A stretch of 64,000 nucleotides of DNA from Parastagonospora avenae f. sp. tritici 18332-5 (taxonomy: Eukaryota; Ascomycota; Dothideomycetes; Pleosporales; Phaeosphaeriaceae): contig JAFJTR010000029.1 of NCBI GenBank assembly GCA_022559985.1, positions 270,341-334,340 of the forward strand, written 5' to 3'. Shown here piece by piece: positions 23,767 through 34,214 of this stretch. The position numbers and the translations under genes were made by a program. Under the pieces are notes generated by a model. The model was given only the letters and a program-made list of their open reading frames with translations. It had not been told where the DNA came from and did no database searches. Each line of letters begins with the position of its first letter. The first letter of the stretch is position 1.

Positions 23767-24843
23767 CGAATGTTATTGTTTTGAACACATGGCAAGCCGT
23801 AGCAGTAGATTTTTGGAAGGTCATTACTTGGGTAGCTTCCGCTTTCGCGTGTCTCGTGCGTGCAATTCGAGGCTGCCAGAATGGACATGGCGGCGACGAA
23901 TCTAGTCGAAGACGCAGGTGCGTCAGAGTGCATCGTAACACTTCTGTTTAAATATGTAGATGTGGTATTTAGTGGACTTCTAATTACTCGATTTCTGTGC
24001 CTGAGAAAAGGCGCTGAACAATGTGATGTAAGTTGAGGTACATGTTACTAGCACGCAGTCAAATCTTGTGCTTGCCAAAGCTCGCTTAGCCAATTAGCAT
24101 CCTCGTGTTCCTGCTTACCAAGTTCTTCTAGCAGCCTCGCAAAGTCCCACACTGGCAAGTCGTGCCCGAGGCTCCTCCTGTCGTGATTGCCTGCTCACCA
24201 ATGCGCTGTTGCGCATGGCAAGTAAGCCGTGGAATTAGGGCACTGGCGGGTAACTATTTTGCCGCCTATCGCTAGGTCAACAGAACCTCACACGAGTGTG
24301 GTGTGATGTGAGCAAGGAGAGAACACCAGACCATGTTGGACGCCTAAACTTTTATTGTACCCCACATGTGAACACTTCCGCATATATACATGCGTCTGCC
24401 GTGAAACCGTTTACACCGATACTCTTACTTTGAAACTTTGTGTTTGTCAGCCCAGCATTTGCAACAACCCACCAACGCCATCGGAACGCGGAACTGAGCT
24501 TCGGAATCACAGGCACCACATTAGCAACCCCTGACGAAGCAACTACACAGCCTGCACTTGATCCACACCAAAGCACGGGTGAGTTCAGCCCTGTCAAGCG
24601 CGAAACCAAGGCAGCCACGGCTTGCGGTTTTTTCTATATAACAATCACGTTTGCCGAACATTTTCGCTGACTGGAACTTCCACCATTCAAGACGCACGCG
24701 ACCACAACCCACCCCACATTACGACCATCCACGCAGCCCCACATCCTCACCAGAATACAACACAGCAATACGCCGACAAGCAGCCAAATTTTTCTATACA
24801 TCTCTAGCACTCCGCTTGAAACACCTTCACACACATCACCAAA
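23767..24843. other. Intergenic, about 1.1 kb
   Basis: Separates the broken F-box-like gene from a short mitochondrial-type ORF. No gene is recognised. TATATA-type sequence around 24636-24642 may serve the short downstream gene. Confidence 0.4.
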
Positions 24844-25032
24844 ATGGCCTTCTCAACACGAGCTCTACATCAAATCAGGCGGTACTCGACTACGTTGCCG
24901 CGCGACCCGCACTACAGACTCAAAGCAACACTAGCGACGGGATATGTAGTATCAGCACTTGCACTTCCGTTTGTACCACCGCTACTGGAGACACGACGGA
25001 CGAGGGCGGACGGAAGCTACTTGACTAGGTAG
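24844..25032 (+). CDS. Small mitochondrial-type membrane protein, unknown
   Basis: A 62-residue frame begins at an ATG in good context (CACCAAAATGGC). The N-terminus, MAFSTRALHQIRRYSTTLPR, is Arg/Ser/Thr-rich without acidic residues and looks like a mitochondrial presequence with a plausible cleavage after RYS. A hydrophobic stretch follows (TGYVVSALALPFVPPLL) and then a basic tail. The size and layout recall the small membrane subunits of respiratory complexes, but I cannot match it to one. A donor (GTAGGT at 25029) and an acceptor ending at about 25079 would extend the C-terminus by about 15 residues. It could also be a chance ORF. Confidence 0.5.
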   Translation: MAFSTRALHQIRRYSTTLPRDPHYRLKATLATGYVVSALALPFVPPLLETRRTRADGSYLTR

Positions 25033-25848
25033 GTGATTAACGGGGAACTGAGTGCATACTTGAGGCTGACCTCACTAGGGGAAATGCGTATTGCACTTCC
25101 CATTATCTGGGATGCGCGAGATAAGAGTTCAAGGTAAGTTACGGAGAGTTCTGATGTTCTGAACTAAAGCTGACGAGAGCGTAGACTAGGTTGTACTCTT
25201 AGAGTCTGTCTTGCGGGAAAGTACTGCAGATTGTCAACTACGATGGAAAGCAATAAGGGTGTTTGATAGCCCGAAGCTATACACGCTATCACCGCGCTTC
25301 AATTGCGACAGCAAGGCTCTTTGTATAGCTCCAGACCCTGTTCACTTTCCGCCGTAGGTGGGAATCTGCAGCACGGCTAATCATGATTGGCACATCATGA
25401 TTGTTTTGGGATCTGGCGTTCAGGATGCACTGCAGGCGTTGGAATGCTTTTGACATACCATTTATCTTTCATTCATGTGTACGGTCTTAATTCTTGACAT
25501 CTCGATATGTACATTGCAGATATCAGCATGTTTATATATCATATTGAAAATATGTGTATCGAACACCTGCAATGCTGGTGGACCTTGATGTGAATGCCAA
25601 GCACGTGAATCGATGCGCTACCCGACGTCATTGGCTGCCCCTACCATAACTTTACTTAGTTTCGCGCCTGAACAACGCGTCTAAATTCACAGACACGTCA
25701 AAACTCCACCACGATGCCGCTCGCGCTGCAATATCACCAACTAACGTAGTTGCCGCAAATACCAAAAAATCCATCTTTTGTCTCGACTGTGCAAAAAGAC
25801 CAGAGAATTCAATCCCGACTCCCACCACAACCCCACCCTGCCTCCGAC
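25033..25848. other. Intergenic, about 0.8 kb
   Basis: I see nothing gene-like. It is relatively AT-rich around 25480-25560. It probably contains the 3' end of the small ORF and the promoter of the F-box protein gene. Confidence 0.4.
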
Positions 25849-27762
25849 ATGGCTTCCGCTATACTGGCGAGCGCACAAAACAGCCTCCCCACCGAACTCG
25901 TCATTCTCATAGTCGAACACCTCTCCGATGACAACCAAACACTATGTACGCTCGCCCGAACAAGCCGCGCACTACAACAGCTTGCCGAAGAGCAGATATA
26001 TAAGACCATCGAATTGTTCACAGTGAAGGACCTCCACAACATCGTTCAGGCCTTCACGTACCGACATGACCGGGTCCGGGCAGTACATACCCTCAAGCTG
26101 CAATATCAGTACGATGAAAAGGATCTTGGGGACAACATCGACATACGCAAAACCTTCAACGAGTGCATAGCGCATATGGTCAATTTACGAGAATGGCATA
26201 TCGAGAGCCCATACGATAACTGCCACTGGGATGAAGGCTTAGGTCCAGAACAATGGGTTGAGGGTGACATGGAGAGGTTCCGTGCAGTGCTAGAATCAGC
26301 TTGTACAGAGGGGCCGATCGAAACCGAACGTATCGAAGCGGAGCGTCGACTAGGGAAGGCCTTCGAAAGGACTGTCGGACTGGCACTACTTGAGAGCCTC
26401 ACAATACACTCGCACGGCACTGATTCTGACTTCTGGGATCTTGGTGGATACCACTGTCTCTTCCGACATCCGACACTGCGTCACCTACACATTTCTTGCG
26501 TCTCCTTCACAGAGACCATCCCGGAGCTTTCCACGTATAAGGGCAAGAAAACCCCTCTCACGAGTTTGGAGTTCAACGAGTGCGAACTCAGTCCCGAGGC
26601 TTTGACGAATATTTTGCGCATGCCGGCCAAGCTCAAGCACTTGACACTCGGCGAAAACGTATGGAACACCCGAAGAGCAAAGAAAATCAAGCCAAGACTC
26701 ACACAGAATGCTCATGCTTCGCTGGCAGCTTTGGACGCAGTCTCGCATTCGCTGGAGAGCTTGAAGCACTGGGACCCAAGCTGGAAGCTCGACTTGGACT
26801 CCCACAAGCCGCGCCGCATCAATCCTACTCCCAATGGCATGCGAAATTTCCACGCTCTCAAATATCTGCAGTGCGAGACTACATCGTTCCTGCATCAGGC
26901 CATCATCATGAACCACAAAGTCGCACCACCGAACCTCGAAACCCTGCGTCTGTGCCGTCATTGGAACGAACCCGTGGACTTCTTCGAGCACCCACCGAAT
27001 GTCGAGACCTACCTCGCTCTTCCGTCACTCTCAACACTCGAGCTCATGCAGTCATCATGGTGCTGGCTCGAGATGTCCATGGCCGACTACGTTTGCGATG
27101 AAGAGCGCCTCCGGAATCGACATGCCTATGCATACAAGCTATTCAAGGCCGGGATTAACCTCAAAGTTCTCATCGAGATGCATCGGGATGGAAGCTTGAT
27201 ACCGCCCTTTTTGCATGGCGAATTGACGCCCGTCACAGACTGTGTTTACGACGCGAAGCAGGTCGGTTTCTTCCACCAGATGGCACAACAGGACGATTCC
27301 GAGACGATGGACTCGTGTCTATTCGACTCTTGCATTAAGAGCCACGACGACATCAAAGCCAAGCTTGACGAAAAGGTGGCACAGGGACTTTCAAGAAAGC
27401 CCGAAGAGCGCGAGACAGATCAACTCGAAGACAGCGAGATCGCATACATCACACACGAGACACAGCAGATCCTTCTTCGACTCAAGAGGCGCTTCATTGG
27501 AGAGCGGAGACTGCGACGCGCCGAGTCGATTCTAGAATTCGTGGACGAGAACGGCGACGACGACGATTTTGATCTTGATCTGGAAATGGGCGATAATTGG
27601 GACGAGGACGATGTCGATTTTGAGATGGATGGTGACGATGCGAATGTCATCTTTCACGAGCATAACGGCGAGCTGTATATTGAAGTGTATGAGTCGGATA
27701 CGGATGGCGAGGATGAGGATGATTTGATGGGAGATGGGGAGACGCACGATGATTTGGACTAG
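25849..27762 (+). CDS. F-box domain protein with LRR-like middle and acidic tail
   Basis: A single exon encodes 637 residues. The ATG at 25849 (MASAILASAQN) is preferred because the frame's upstream extension starts at TTG. An F-box-like domain occupies residues 12-55 (SLPTELVILIVEHLSDD, then TLARTSRALQQLAEEQIYKT). The middle has irregular leucine-rich repeats (LRHLHISCVSF, LTSLEFNECELS, LKHLTLGENVW, LETLRLCRHW), typical of substrate-binding regions. The last 70 residues are very acidic, with Asp/Glu runs. The protein is probably an SCF ubiquitin-ligase substrate receptor; its target is unknown. It is not obviously related to the F-box-like pair at 14 and 22 kb. Confidence 0.8.
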   Translation: MASAILASAQNSLPTELVILIVEHLSDDNQTLCTLARTSRALQQLAEEQIYKTIELFTVKDLHNIVQAFTYRHDRVRAVHTLKLQYQYDEKDLGDNIDIRKTFNECIAHMVNLREWHIESPYDNCHWDEGLGPEQWVEGDMERFRAVLESACTEGPIETERIEAERRLGKAFERTVGLALLESLTIHSHGTDSDFWDLGGYHCLFRHPTLRHLHISCVSFTETIPELSTYKGKKTPLTSLEFNECELSPEALTNILRMPAKLKHLTLGENVWNTRRAKKIKPRLTQNAHASLAALDAVSHSLESLKHWDPSWKLDLDSHKPRRINPTPNGMRNFHALKYLQCETTSFLHQAIIMNHKVAPPNLETLRLCRHWNEPVDFFEHPPNVETYLALPSLSTLELMQSSWCWLEMSMADYVCDEERLRNRHAYAYKLFKAGINLKVLIEMHRDGSLIPPFLHGELTPVTDCVYDAKQVGFFHQMAQQDDSETMDSCLFDSCIKSHDDIKAKLDEKVAQGLSRKPEERETDQLEDSEIAYITHETQQILLRLKRRFIGERRLRRAESILEFVDENGDDDDFDLDLEMGDNWDEDDVDFEMDGDDANVIFHEHNGELYIEVYESDTDGEDEDDLMGDGETHDDLD

Positions 27763-28247
27763 GCATTTTTGCGTTAGCAGAAGCTCAATTACAATCATGC
27801 GTTTATGCAGGGCGAAATAGTCCGCCGTATGCTGGGTGCATGATACCAGACGATTCAGTCCATATGCAATTTCCTCGCATCTCCTCATGCTATGTGTGGG
27901 TTCAGAATCATGACTGGGCTCTCTCAGTCACTTTCTTTGGTAGGTACCAACACGCAGTGACACGCTTGCGATTGCTGGGAACCGATGGTACACATCAGCT
28001 TCTGTACACCGAAGTCACCCGCTATGAACTTCCCTGGTGACAAACCTCGGTTGAGACGCAGGTAATTTGGGTTGAATTGATTGTGCCCCAAAGCCTTGTC
28101 TTGTCCCACAACAAGTTCTGAACAGCGGTAACCTGAATTCGTTATCTATCATAAGTGTATGTACCATAGCCAACAAAAGAGAGGATATTTCCAACACCAA
28201 ACCAGCCCTAATCAAGACGAAGCCCGAACTCCATTTACCCTATCCTC
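27763..28247. other. Intergenic between convergent genes
   Basis: This stretch holds the 3' ends of the F-box/LRR gene and of the Trp-rich surface-protein gene. No additional gene is supported. Confidence 0.4.
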
Positions 28248-28919
28248 TTACAGTCCCCCAGCAATCCCCAAAACCACCGCCCCAACCACGCCCCCCAACC
28301 CCATCGTCACCCTCGCCCCGCCCCCCGTACTCTCCGCACTAGCCGCCGCCACCTGCAGCCCAAACTGCGTACTCACAACCGCACTCCCATTCACCGTGGT
28401 AGTCACCACACTCGTCGCCGTCGTCTTGGCCTCACACGCACTCCACGTCATCCAGGGCGCATCCGTCTCCCACGGCCCCGCCGTCCAGCCAGGCCAATCC
28501 GTCGGCGGACAAGCAGAGCCGCCCCACCATGCGGTCCAGGGCGCGGATTGCCAGTTGGACCAGGAGGACCAGGGGCCGAAGGGGGGGCCTGAGGATTGTT
28601 AGTATGTGGTTGTTTTGGGGAGGGGAGGGCATTTACCGCTCCAGTGTCCGCCGGGCTTGTTGTTGCCAGGACCCCAGGGGCCGCTGCCTGGGCCCCAGCC
28701 GGAGGTCGGCCAGGGGGCGGCGGTCAGTGTTGAGGGGATGCGGCTGGCGGAGACGAGTGAGGCGTAGATTGAGGACCAGCGTGCTGCGTCGGATGTAGCC
28801 CAGGGAGGAGGGGTTCCATCGAGCCACGGGATGTTGGTGGTTGGTGTAGGTGCTGGAGTGATACTTTGTGCGATGATGGGTGCGGCGAATGAAGTGATGG
28901 CTGCGAGCCTGAACTTCAT
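28248..28919 (-). CDS. Trp/Pro-rich secreted protein with GPI-anchor-type C-terminus
   Basis: Two exons on the minus strand, 28919-28637 and 28588-28248, encode 207 residues. A signal peptide (MKFRLAAITSFAAPIIAQS) leads the protein. The body is unusually rich in Trp, Pro and Gly: WLDGTPPPWATSDAARWSS, then WPTSGWGPGSGPWGPG, and after the intron FGPWSSWSNWQSAPWTAWWG and PTDWPGWTAGPW. Only two cysteines are evident in the mature part. A Thr/Ser/Val stretch (TTATSVVTTTVNGS) precedes a small-residue region and a hydrophobic tail (VVGAVVLGIAGGL), as in GPI-anchored wall proteins. I recognise no named family. The likely location is cell surface or wall; the function is unknown. Confidence 0.75.
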
Positions 28920-28968
28920 GATTTGTTCTGTGGGGATTGTTCGTTTCCTTGCTCTTTTGTGCTGATGG

Positions 28969-28993
28969 ATATATATATATATATATATATATA
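28969..28993. repeat. (AT)12 microsatellite at TATA-box position
   Basis: A 25-bp perfect AT/TA run lies 50 nt upstream of the ATG of the Trp-rich surface-protein gene (minus strand). It occupies the position where a TATA box would be expected. Confidence 0.95.
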
Positions 28994-30066
28994 CTAAGAA
29001 TTTGGTGTAATGGTGAAAGCTGCCTTGTAGATTTCAAGCGTCGTTGATTGAAGTTTCGAAACGAGCCCACGCGACCTGTCCTCCCTTCAAATACACCCAG
29101 CACAACACGCGCGGCCTGTCATACCGTCGGGGTGCCGTCTAACACAAAGCCTACCACAAAAGCTTCCGCTGACGCGTCTCAGGTCTAGTTTAGGAACGTC
29201 ATTGGCGTGAGGGAACGCTGCAGGGCAAAGCTCAGCCCTACACTGCGCAGCCTGCATGAGCTGGGAGACGGACCAGAAAGCGGAAAAACCCTCAAGAGAC
29301 TAGCGGGAAGACTTCATTGGTCGATGAAAAGAAAGTAAGACGGCGTGGTTACAGCAGTGGTGTGAGACAAGGCGTCGTTCGGAGAATGGAGTGGGGAGAA
29401 AACACGGAGAAAGGTACGTCGACTACTTAGGTAAGTTACTTTCTATTTGTGCCTAGCATCATCACACTCCATCTTGGCGATACAAGGTTTCTAGAATGAC
29501 ATCGATCTTTTCGCCAAGCTCCTGGAGATTGAAGATGGCATGTCTCGTTGTGGTGGAAAGGAGTGTCGTCGGAGTCTGAATGCAGAAATTCTGTACGTCG
29601 ATCCCGTCGGTGGACGGTGCAGGAAAGCGCCGATAATGAATCTGACTCTGACCTCTGACAACTGCATCACTTGTACAACGTGTTCAAATACCACGCAGTG
29701 TACGCGTCTGCGGTGCTTAGAAGTACTGATCGTTGCACAACATCACAGCAGTATACGCGTCGCGCCAGTATTTGCGGCGCGCATCTGCACGTCTGACGTG
29801 CAGCGCTGGACTCTCCCTTCCCCAAACACTCTCGCACAACGCAGCACAACACAACACATCACTCAAACCCAATCTGCAAAAATATCGAATCTCGACCTCT
29901 ACAAGCCGAGTATTCTCGTTCTATCTATCAAAAGGGTATATACATATAAGACGCATACCAATCCATCTCCCTCTCCTTCGCTTACTTTTATACACTCCAT
30001 CTATATCTCTCCGCCCAGTTTCGCTGGCATGTAGACGCACACCCTATCTCATCGTGCTGGAGACAT
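28994..30066. other. Intergenic, about 1.07 kb
   Basis: The region between the Trp-rich protein's promoter and the 3' end of the GAS1-like gene. Short plus-strand frames around 29540-30086 lack homology and have poor codon character. I see no RNA gene. Confidence 0.4.
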
Positions 30067-31317
30067 CTAGAAAGGTCCGGTGCTGATGAACCGGGACCTC
30101 CTGGTACGGCGTGCCTTGTTGCCGTTGGCCTGGCCTCCGCGTTGACCGCCGCGTCCGCCTTGGTTGCCAGCTTGTTGCTGGTTACCGGCTTGTTGTTGGC
30201 CACCAGCGTTGTTATCAGCACCACCGTTACCCTTCCCACCACGACCACCCTGGCCACCGTTGTTGTTGCCCTGGCCAGCATTTCCATTTCCATTTCCATT
30301 ACCAGCAGCCGGAGCCTGCGTGGCGCCCGCAGCAGGGTCGAGAGTAGCCGTGATCAGCGCTGTTAAAGACCGTTAGCCAATGCCCTCATACTGTAATGAC
30401 AAAAGCAAACGCACCAGAAATCGCCGCCGCACCCTGCTCCGCCGCACCCGCACCAGCGTTCTGGTTCGCGATGATGGCGGCCGGCAGATCCTTCTTGTTC
30501 TGCAGGATCTGCGCCTCGATACCTTCGAGCGTCTGTGCGGTTTCGACACCTTTGCGGGATATGTGAGTAGACATGCGCGGGCAGGAGGAGGATATGTATG
30601 GATGAAAGAAGAGAACGTGGAGACTACTTACTCGCAGCGCTGTCGTCAGATCGGCCTTGGCCATCGGTCTGTTGGACGGCGAAGCACCCGCCAAAGGGGC
30701 CAGCGACGGCAGTGTTGCGGCAGCGGACGGTGCAGATATCGCCGGTCGAAGCGCCGATGCAGTTGAAGTCCTTGGGCATTTCGACGTTGATGGTGAACTG
30801 CTTTGTTTTCTCCTGGGACAGGCCGAAAGAGCCGGGGACGTTGTTGGTAACCTTGAGCGGGGTGAAGGTGGTGACTGCGTTGCTGGTCTCGTCCATGTCG
30901 CACTCGAACGGACCGGCGCCGTCGGCGTTGACCTGGTGGATGGTGACTTCCATGACGGAGCCCTTTGAGACTTGGGTCATGCGGCCGGCAGCGAGCTCGT
31001 TCTCGGTCTGCTCGCCGATGTCGATGTTGCCGTTGATTTCGGTGCGGCCGCAGGCATTGACGATGTTCTGGGTGATCTCGCTGTCGCGGATGATGGTGGC
31101 ATCTTGTTGGCAGGGCGAGATGTTGGTGCAGTTGCGGGCGATGTTGGCATCAACTGGACATAGAGTCAGTGAAGTCCAGGACAGTCAAGAAGTATCAAAG
31201 CTTACCCAGGAAACCTTGACTGGCACCAGAGTCTCCAACAGCCGCAAGAATAGCTGCGTGGGAGTGCACAGTGGTGAAGAGGGCGGCTAGCGCAAGTACA
31301 GAGGATTGGTAAAGCAT
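30067..31317 (-). CDS. GEgh16/GAS1-like secreted protein with Gly/Asn/Gln-rich tail
   Basis: Four exons on the minus strand: 31317-31206, 31153-30632, 30549-30415, 30359-30067. They total 1062 nt, or 353 residues. A signal peptide (MLYQSSVLALAALFTTVHSH) is followed by the cysteine-containing GEgh16 domain: NCTNISPCQQDATIIRDSE, CGRTEINGNIDIGE, FECDMDETSNA and NCIGASTGDICTVRCRN. This family includes the powdery mildew Egh16 and rice-blast GAS1/MAS proteins, linked to appressorium-stage infection. Their biochemical role is unsettled. The C-terminal exon encodes a low-complexity tail (NGNGNGNAGQGNNNGGQGG, then Gln/Gly/Arg repeats) ending RSRFISTGPF. The domain assignment is strong; the infection role is inferred. 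Confidence 0.88.
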
Positions 31318-31448
31318 CTTAAAGTTGTGTGCGAAATAAGAATGCGCGCTGCGCTTGAAGTGAATAATTAGTGAATGGAAGAAAAGAAGGTATTCCTGAT
31401 GTTTCTGTCAAAGAAGTGGATATCGATTTCACGAAGCAGGACAGTCTC

Positions 31449-31454
31449 TATATA
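31449..31454 (-). promoter_or_regulatory. Possible TATA box of the GAS1-like gene
   Basis: TATATA lies about 130 nt upstream of the ATG on the minus strand. Position and sequence are plausible; there is no other support. Confidence 0.35.
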
Positions 31455-32502
31455 CTCAATCACCACCACGAGCTACCCCTTACTATGGATACCATCCTTC
31501 GAAGCCATGGTGGTGCCCACCACTACGAGACGTATTGCCGCTTTCGAGAGGGGCAGCACTTAGGCGCTTAGTGCCTTCGAACACGGCCTCAGGTCTACTC
31601 AAGGCTTAGTTGAGGCCGCTCGTTACATCTGGCGCGGTAGGGGTGCGGCGAGCACGCTCCGTGGACCATTTCTTTTGGAATGACCGCGGGATGTCAGTAT
31701 TGAGTAACGCTTCTCCACCCGCTTAAAACTTCCTTGGCGCAGGTGTTTAGGCCCAAATCGAAGCTTTGTGCCGTACGAGGATCGCATGTCGCGGACTTGG
31801 CGCCGAGGATGAAGCATGGGAGGTTTCGACAATGGGAATTTGAAGTTTCGAATCGCAGAAGTTGCACGCCACCACGAAACATGACTGCTCAGGACGGATG
31901 GCGTGCATGATCCGAACATATGCCGATGTGGCTGGAGCGAACATTGAACGAATGGATCTTGCGCGATAGCGATGAAGCCTCGCGAAGAGGTGTTTGAGGT
32001 CGAGCGCGGGCGGTAAGTGGGTCACTTCGGTTACAGTTCAGTGGATCAGTCATAGGAGGATGGGTTTCGAATGCCATCAGCGGCAGTCAGGTGCTGAACA
32101 ATCATCGCTCCAGCATGATTCGAAGTGTTAAGCATCGCTCTTTTGCATATGTACGTGCAGCCGTTTGATCCGATCTAGATGGTCTTTGGTGATTGCCGAA
32201 ATGCCGCGGATTGGCCGACATGCTGTGCGAATGACATATCGGATTATTCGCGACTTTCTAGTCATATGGTACATACGATGTATCCCATTAGACGATGTTG
32301 CTGCAATTGTGGTGGAAGAGTGAGAGTCAACCAAGGTGGTTGACAATGGCCGTTAGTGTACGGCTGCACGATCCCTGTCAAGCCCTACGACATCAGACCA
32401 CTTGCCTCGACAGCACGAAAAACTTACCGCAGTGCTCACACTGCAACGGCGCTCTCTACACGCCGAACAACTAACAGCCAAGCTGCCCAAGTAGTCGCAG
32501 AA
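31455..32502. other. Intergenic, about 1 kb, between divergent genes
   Basis: A shared upstream region for the minus-strand GAS1-like gene and the plus-strand DUF4748 gene. Overlapping short minus-strand frames at 31620-32080 show no recognisable protein. Confidence 0.4.
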
Positions 32503-33101
32503 ATGAACACCGTGAGTATCCTTACAAATACGCTATAAATACCCATCCTGACAGTTCGCGCAGGTCAAATCCGTCTAGTACGTCACATGTCCGCGCCCAG
32601 CACATAATTCCACACGCTTCAATGCGCAAGGCCGCGAGCCCAGCAAACACATGTTCCCACCGCAAATTACTCATTCCTAACAATGCCACTAGCTACGGCT
32701 GGGCCACGCTCATCGTCGCCGGCGGCGGCGCCTACTTCTTCGCCAAACGCAGCATCAACGCCGACCGCGCCGCAAAAGCAGAAGCCGACCGCCAAAAGCG
32801 CATCCGCGTCTGGCAGCTTGAGCAGCAGCACCTGAGCTCCTCTCCGAGCGACGCGTCGACAACGTCGCAACTGCTCGCTGCGGCGCCCGCGCAGCGCTCA
32901 CAGGCCGGCGCGGGCAGCGGCATAGCGGGCTCGCCGGGCTACGGGGGCGGCGCGGATGAGAGCGGCAATCCGAGTGTGCAGGCGAATATGGACCCCGCGC
33001 CGACGAGGCATGAGCCGGCGGATGCGGAGCGGGCAAGGGAGAAGAGCAAGTATGAGGCGAGTGATGTTTATCGGAGTAGGAAGGGGGATAGGTTTTCGTG
33101 A
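32503..33101 (+). CDS. Small mitochondrial DUF4748-type protein
   Basis: Three exons, 32503-32511 (9 nt), 32564-32577 (14 nt) and 32693-33101, encode 143 residues starting MNTVKSVYYGWATLIVAG. The membrane segment plus the following KRSINADRAAKAEADRQKR matches the fungal DUF4748 pattern (YGW-TLIVAGGGAYxFAKxSINADR). These short proteins have one N-terminal transmembrane helix and a charged tail and are generally thought to be mitochondrial; no function is established. The tail here is Ser/Ala/Gln-rich and ends in SKYEASDVYRSRKGDRFS, the other conserved block. Both microexons are needed to reach the ATG. The splice sites (GTGAGT, GTACGT) are canonical. Confidence 0.85.
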
Positions 33102-33293
33102 GGAGGTGGAAGAGCGGACGGCATGTATGAATATCACGCAGGGGAGTCAATTCGGCACTTTCCACTCTAGATTTTGGGTATGACTGGACGGGCGGGCTAT
33201 GCTAAACAGAATTCCAAACGCCGGCGCAATACGTCAGGGTATAAGCGACATGTAAATCATCCTTGTACTATTACATCCACTCGTCTCACTCAC

Positions 33294-34214
33294 TCATGTG
33301 AAAATGCTGCTTCCGGGGCTGTCCCTCCGCTTCTCGTATAACCACTTGTTGTTCAGTCCCACGCTCGCTCGGCCAGTCGAAGGCGTAGGCGTGCCCGGAG
33401 TTGCGCTCGACGAGCTGTCTCCAAACAGACTGCCGCTCATCGGCGTTCCCCCATAGCTCAATCGCTTCGACGTCGACCCGGAAAGTGCCTTTTGGAACAG
33501 TGGACTGCCGCTGCTTTGGTTAGGCGAGAATGGCGAGTTGGACGTGGATAGAGCGAAGCCACCACGTGCCCCCGACAGAGGAGATTGCGAGCTGCGGTCT
33601 TGGTTGCTGAAGCTGCTGCTGCGCGGCGTAGAGCGTTGGTATCGCGGGGGCGTGACGTAGTTTGGTGATGCGAATGCAGAGCCGGGTGTTTGCGGCGACA
33701 TGACGTCTGTCCGCAGGCCCATGGACGCGCGCTGTGAGGGCGTGAGGGGGATGTCGGCGATGTCGTCGGGGTAGTAGCGGCGGACGAGAGGCAGGAACGC
33801 GATGACGATGTTGACGGCGAAGGCGAGGCGAATGAGAACTATGGCCCACTCGCTGTACGGGACAGCCCTGACCACGGTGTTGATGGGTGTGCTGGAAGCC
33901 AAGTCAGACAGAGAGTCTATGAGGTGTAGGGAGGGGTGGACATACGCGGCATACTCTAGCAGCTTCACCTGCGAGGTGATGGTGTTGCCATACATGGAGA
34001 GGAAGAGCAGGCCAGCGTTGGCGGTAATAGCGCGTACGTTGCGCTCGTCAAAGGTGGTTGCATACTGGCGGCGCGCGATCTCATCGAACTTGGGATGCTT
34101 CCATGACCCGCCTGGCGTGTACGGCTGATCGGCTTGCGCGGCTGGAGTTGAGGGTGTGGAAGGTGTCGCAGGCGTACGCTGTACCGCAGACTGCGTAGTT
34201 CTGGCGAGAGACAT
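33294..34214 (-). CDS. POM34: Nuclear pore membrane protein Pom34-like
   Basis: The frame encodes 306 residues if read through, or 288 if a 54-nt intron (33945-33892, GTATGT...CCAG) is removed; both keep frame. Two hydrophobic segments lie in the N-terminal half (ITANAGLLFLSMYGNTITSQ and IVLIRLAFAVNIVIAFLPLV), flanked by Thr/Pro-rich ends. The C-terminal half is disordered, with Ser/Pro/Gly repeats (SPLFQKALSGSTSKRLSYGG). This matches the Pom34 (NPCC) family, which anchors the nuclear pore ring in the envelope with Pom152 and Ndc1. The splice choice alters only residues between the two helices. The gene is divergent from the AMP-binding-fold gene, 403 nt away. Confidence 0.85.
   Translation of the reverse strand: MSLARTTQSAVQRTPATPSTPSTPAAQADQPYTPGGSWKHPKFDEIARRQYATTFDERNVRAITANAGLLFLSMYGNTITSQVKLLEYAAYVHPSLHLIDSLSDLASSTPINTVVRAVPYSEWAIVLIRLAFAVNIVIAFLPLVRRYYPDDIADIPLTPSQRASMGLRTDVMSPQTPGSAFASPNYVTPPRYQRSTPRSSSFSNQDRSSQSPLSGARGGFALSTSNSPFSPNQSSGSPLFQKALSGSTSKRLSYGGTPMSGSLFGDSSSSATPGTPTPSTGRASVGLNNKWLYEKRRDSPGSSIFT

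Noticed and set aside
30598..31290. 230-residue plus-strand frame
   Set aside because: Antisense to the spliced GAS1-like gene, which has a signal peptide, conserved cysteines and matching exons.
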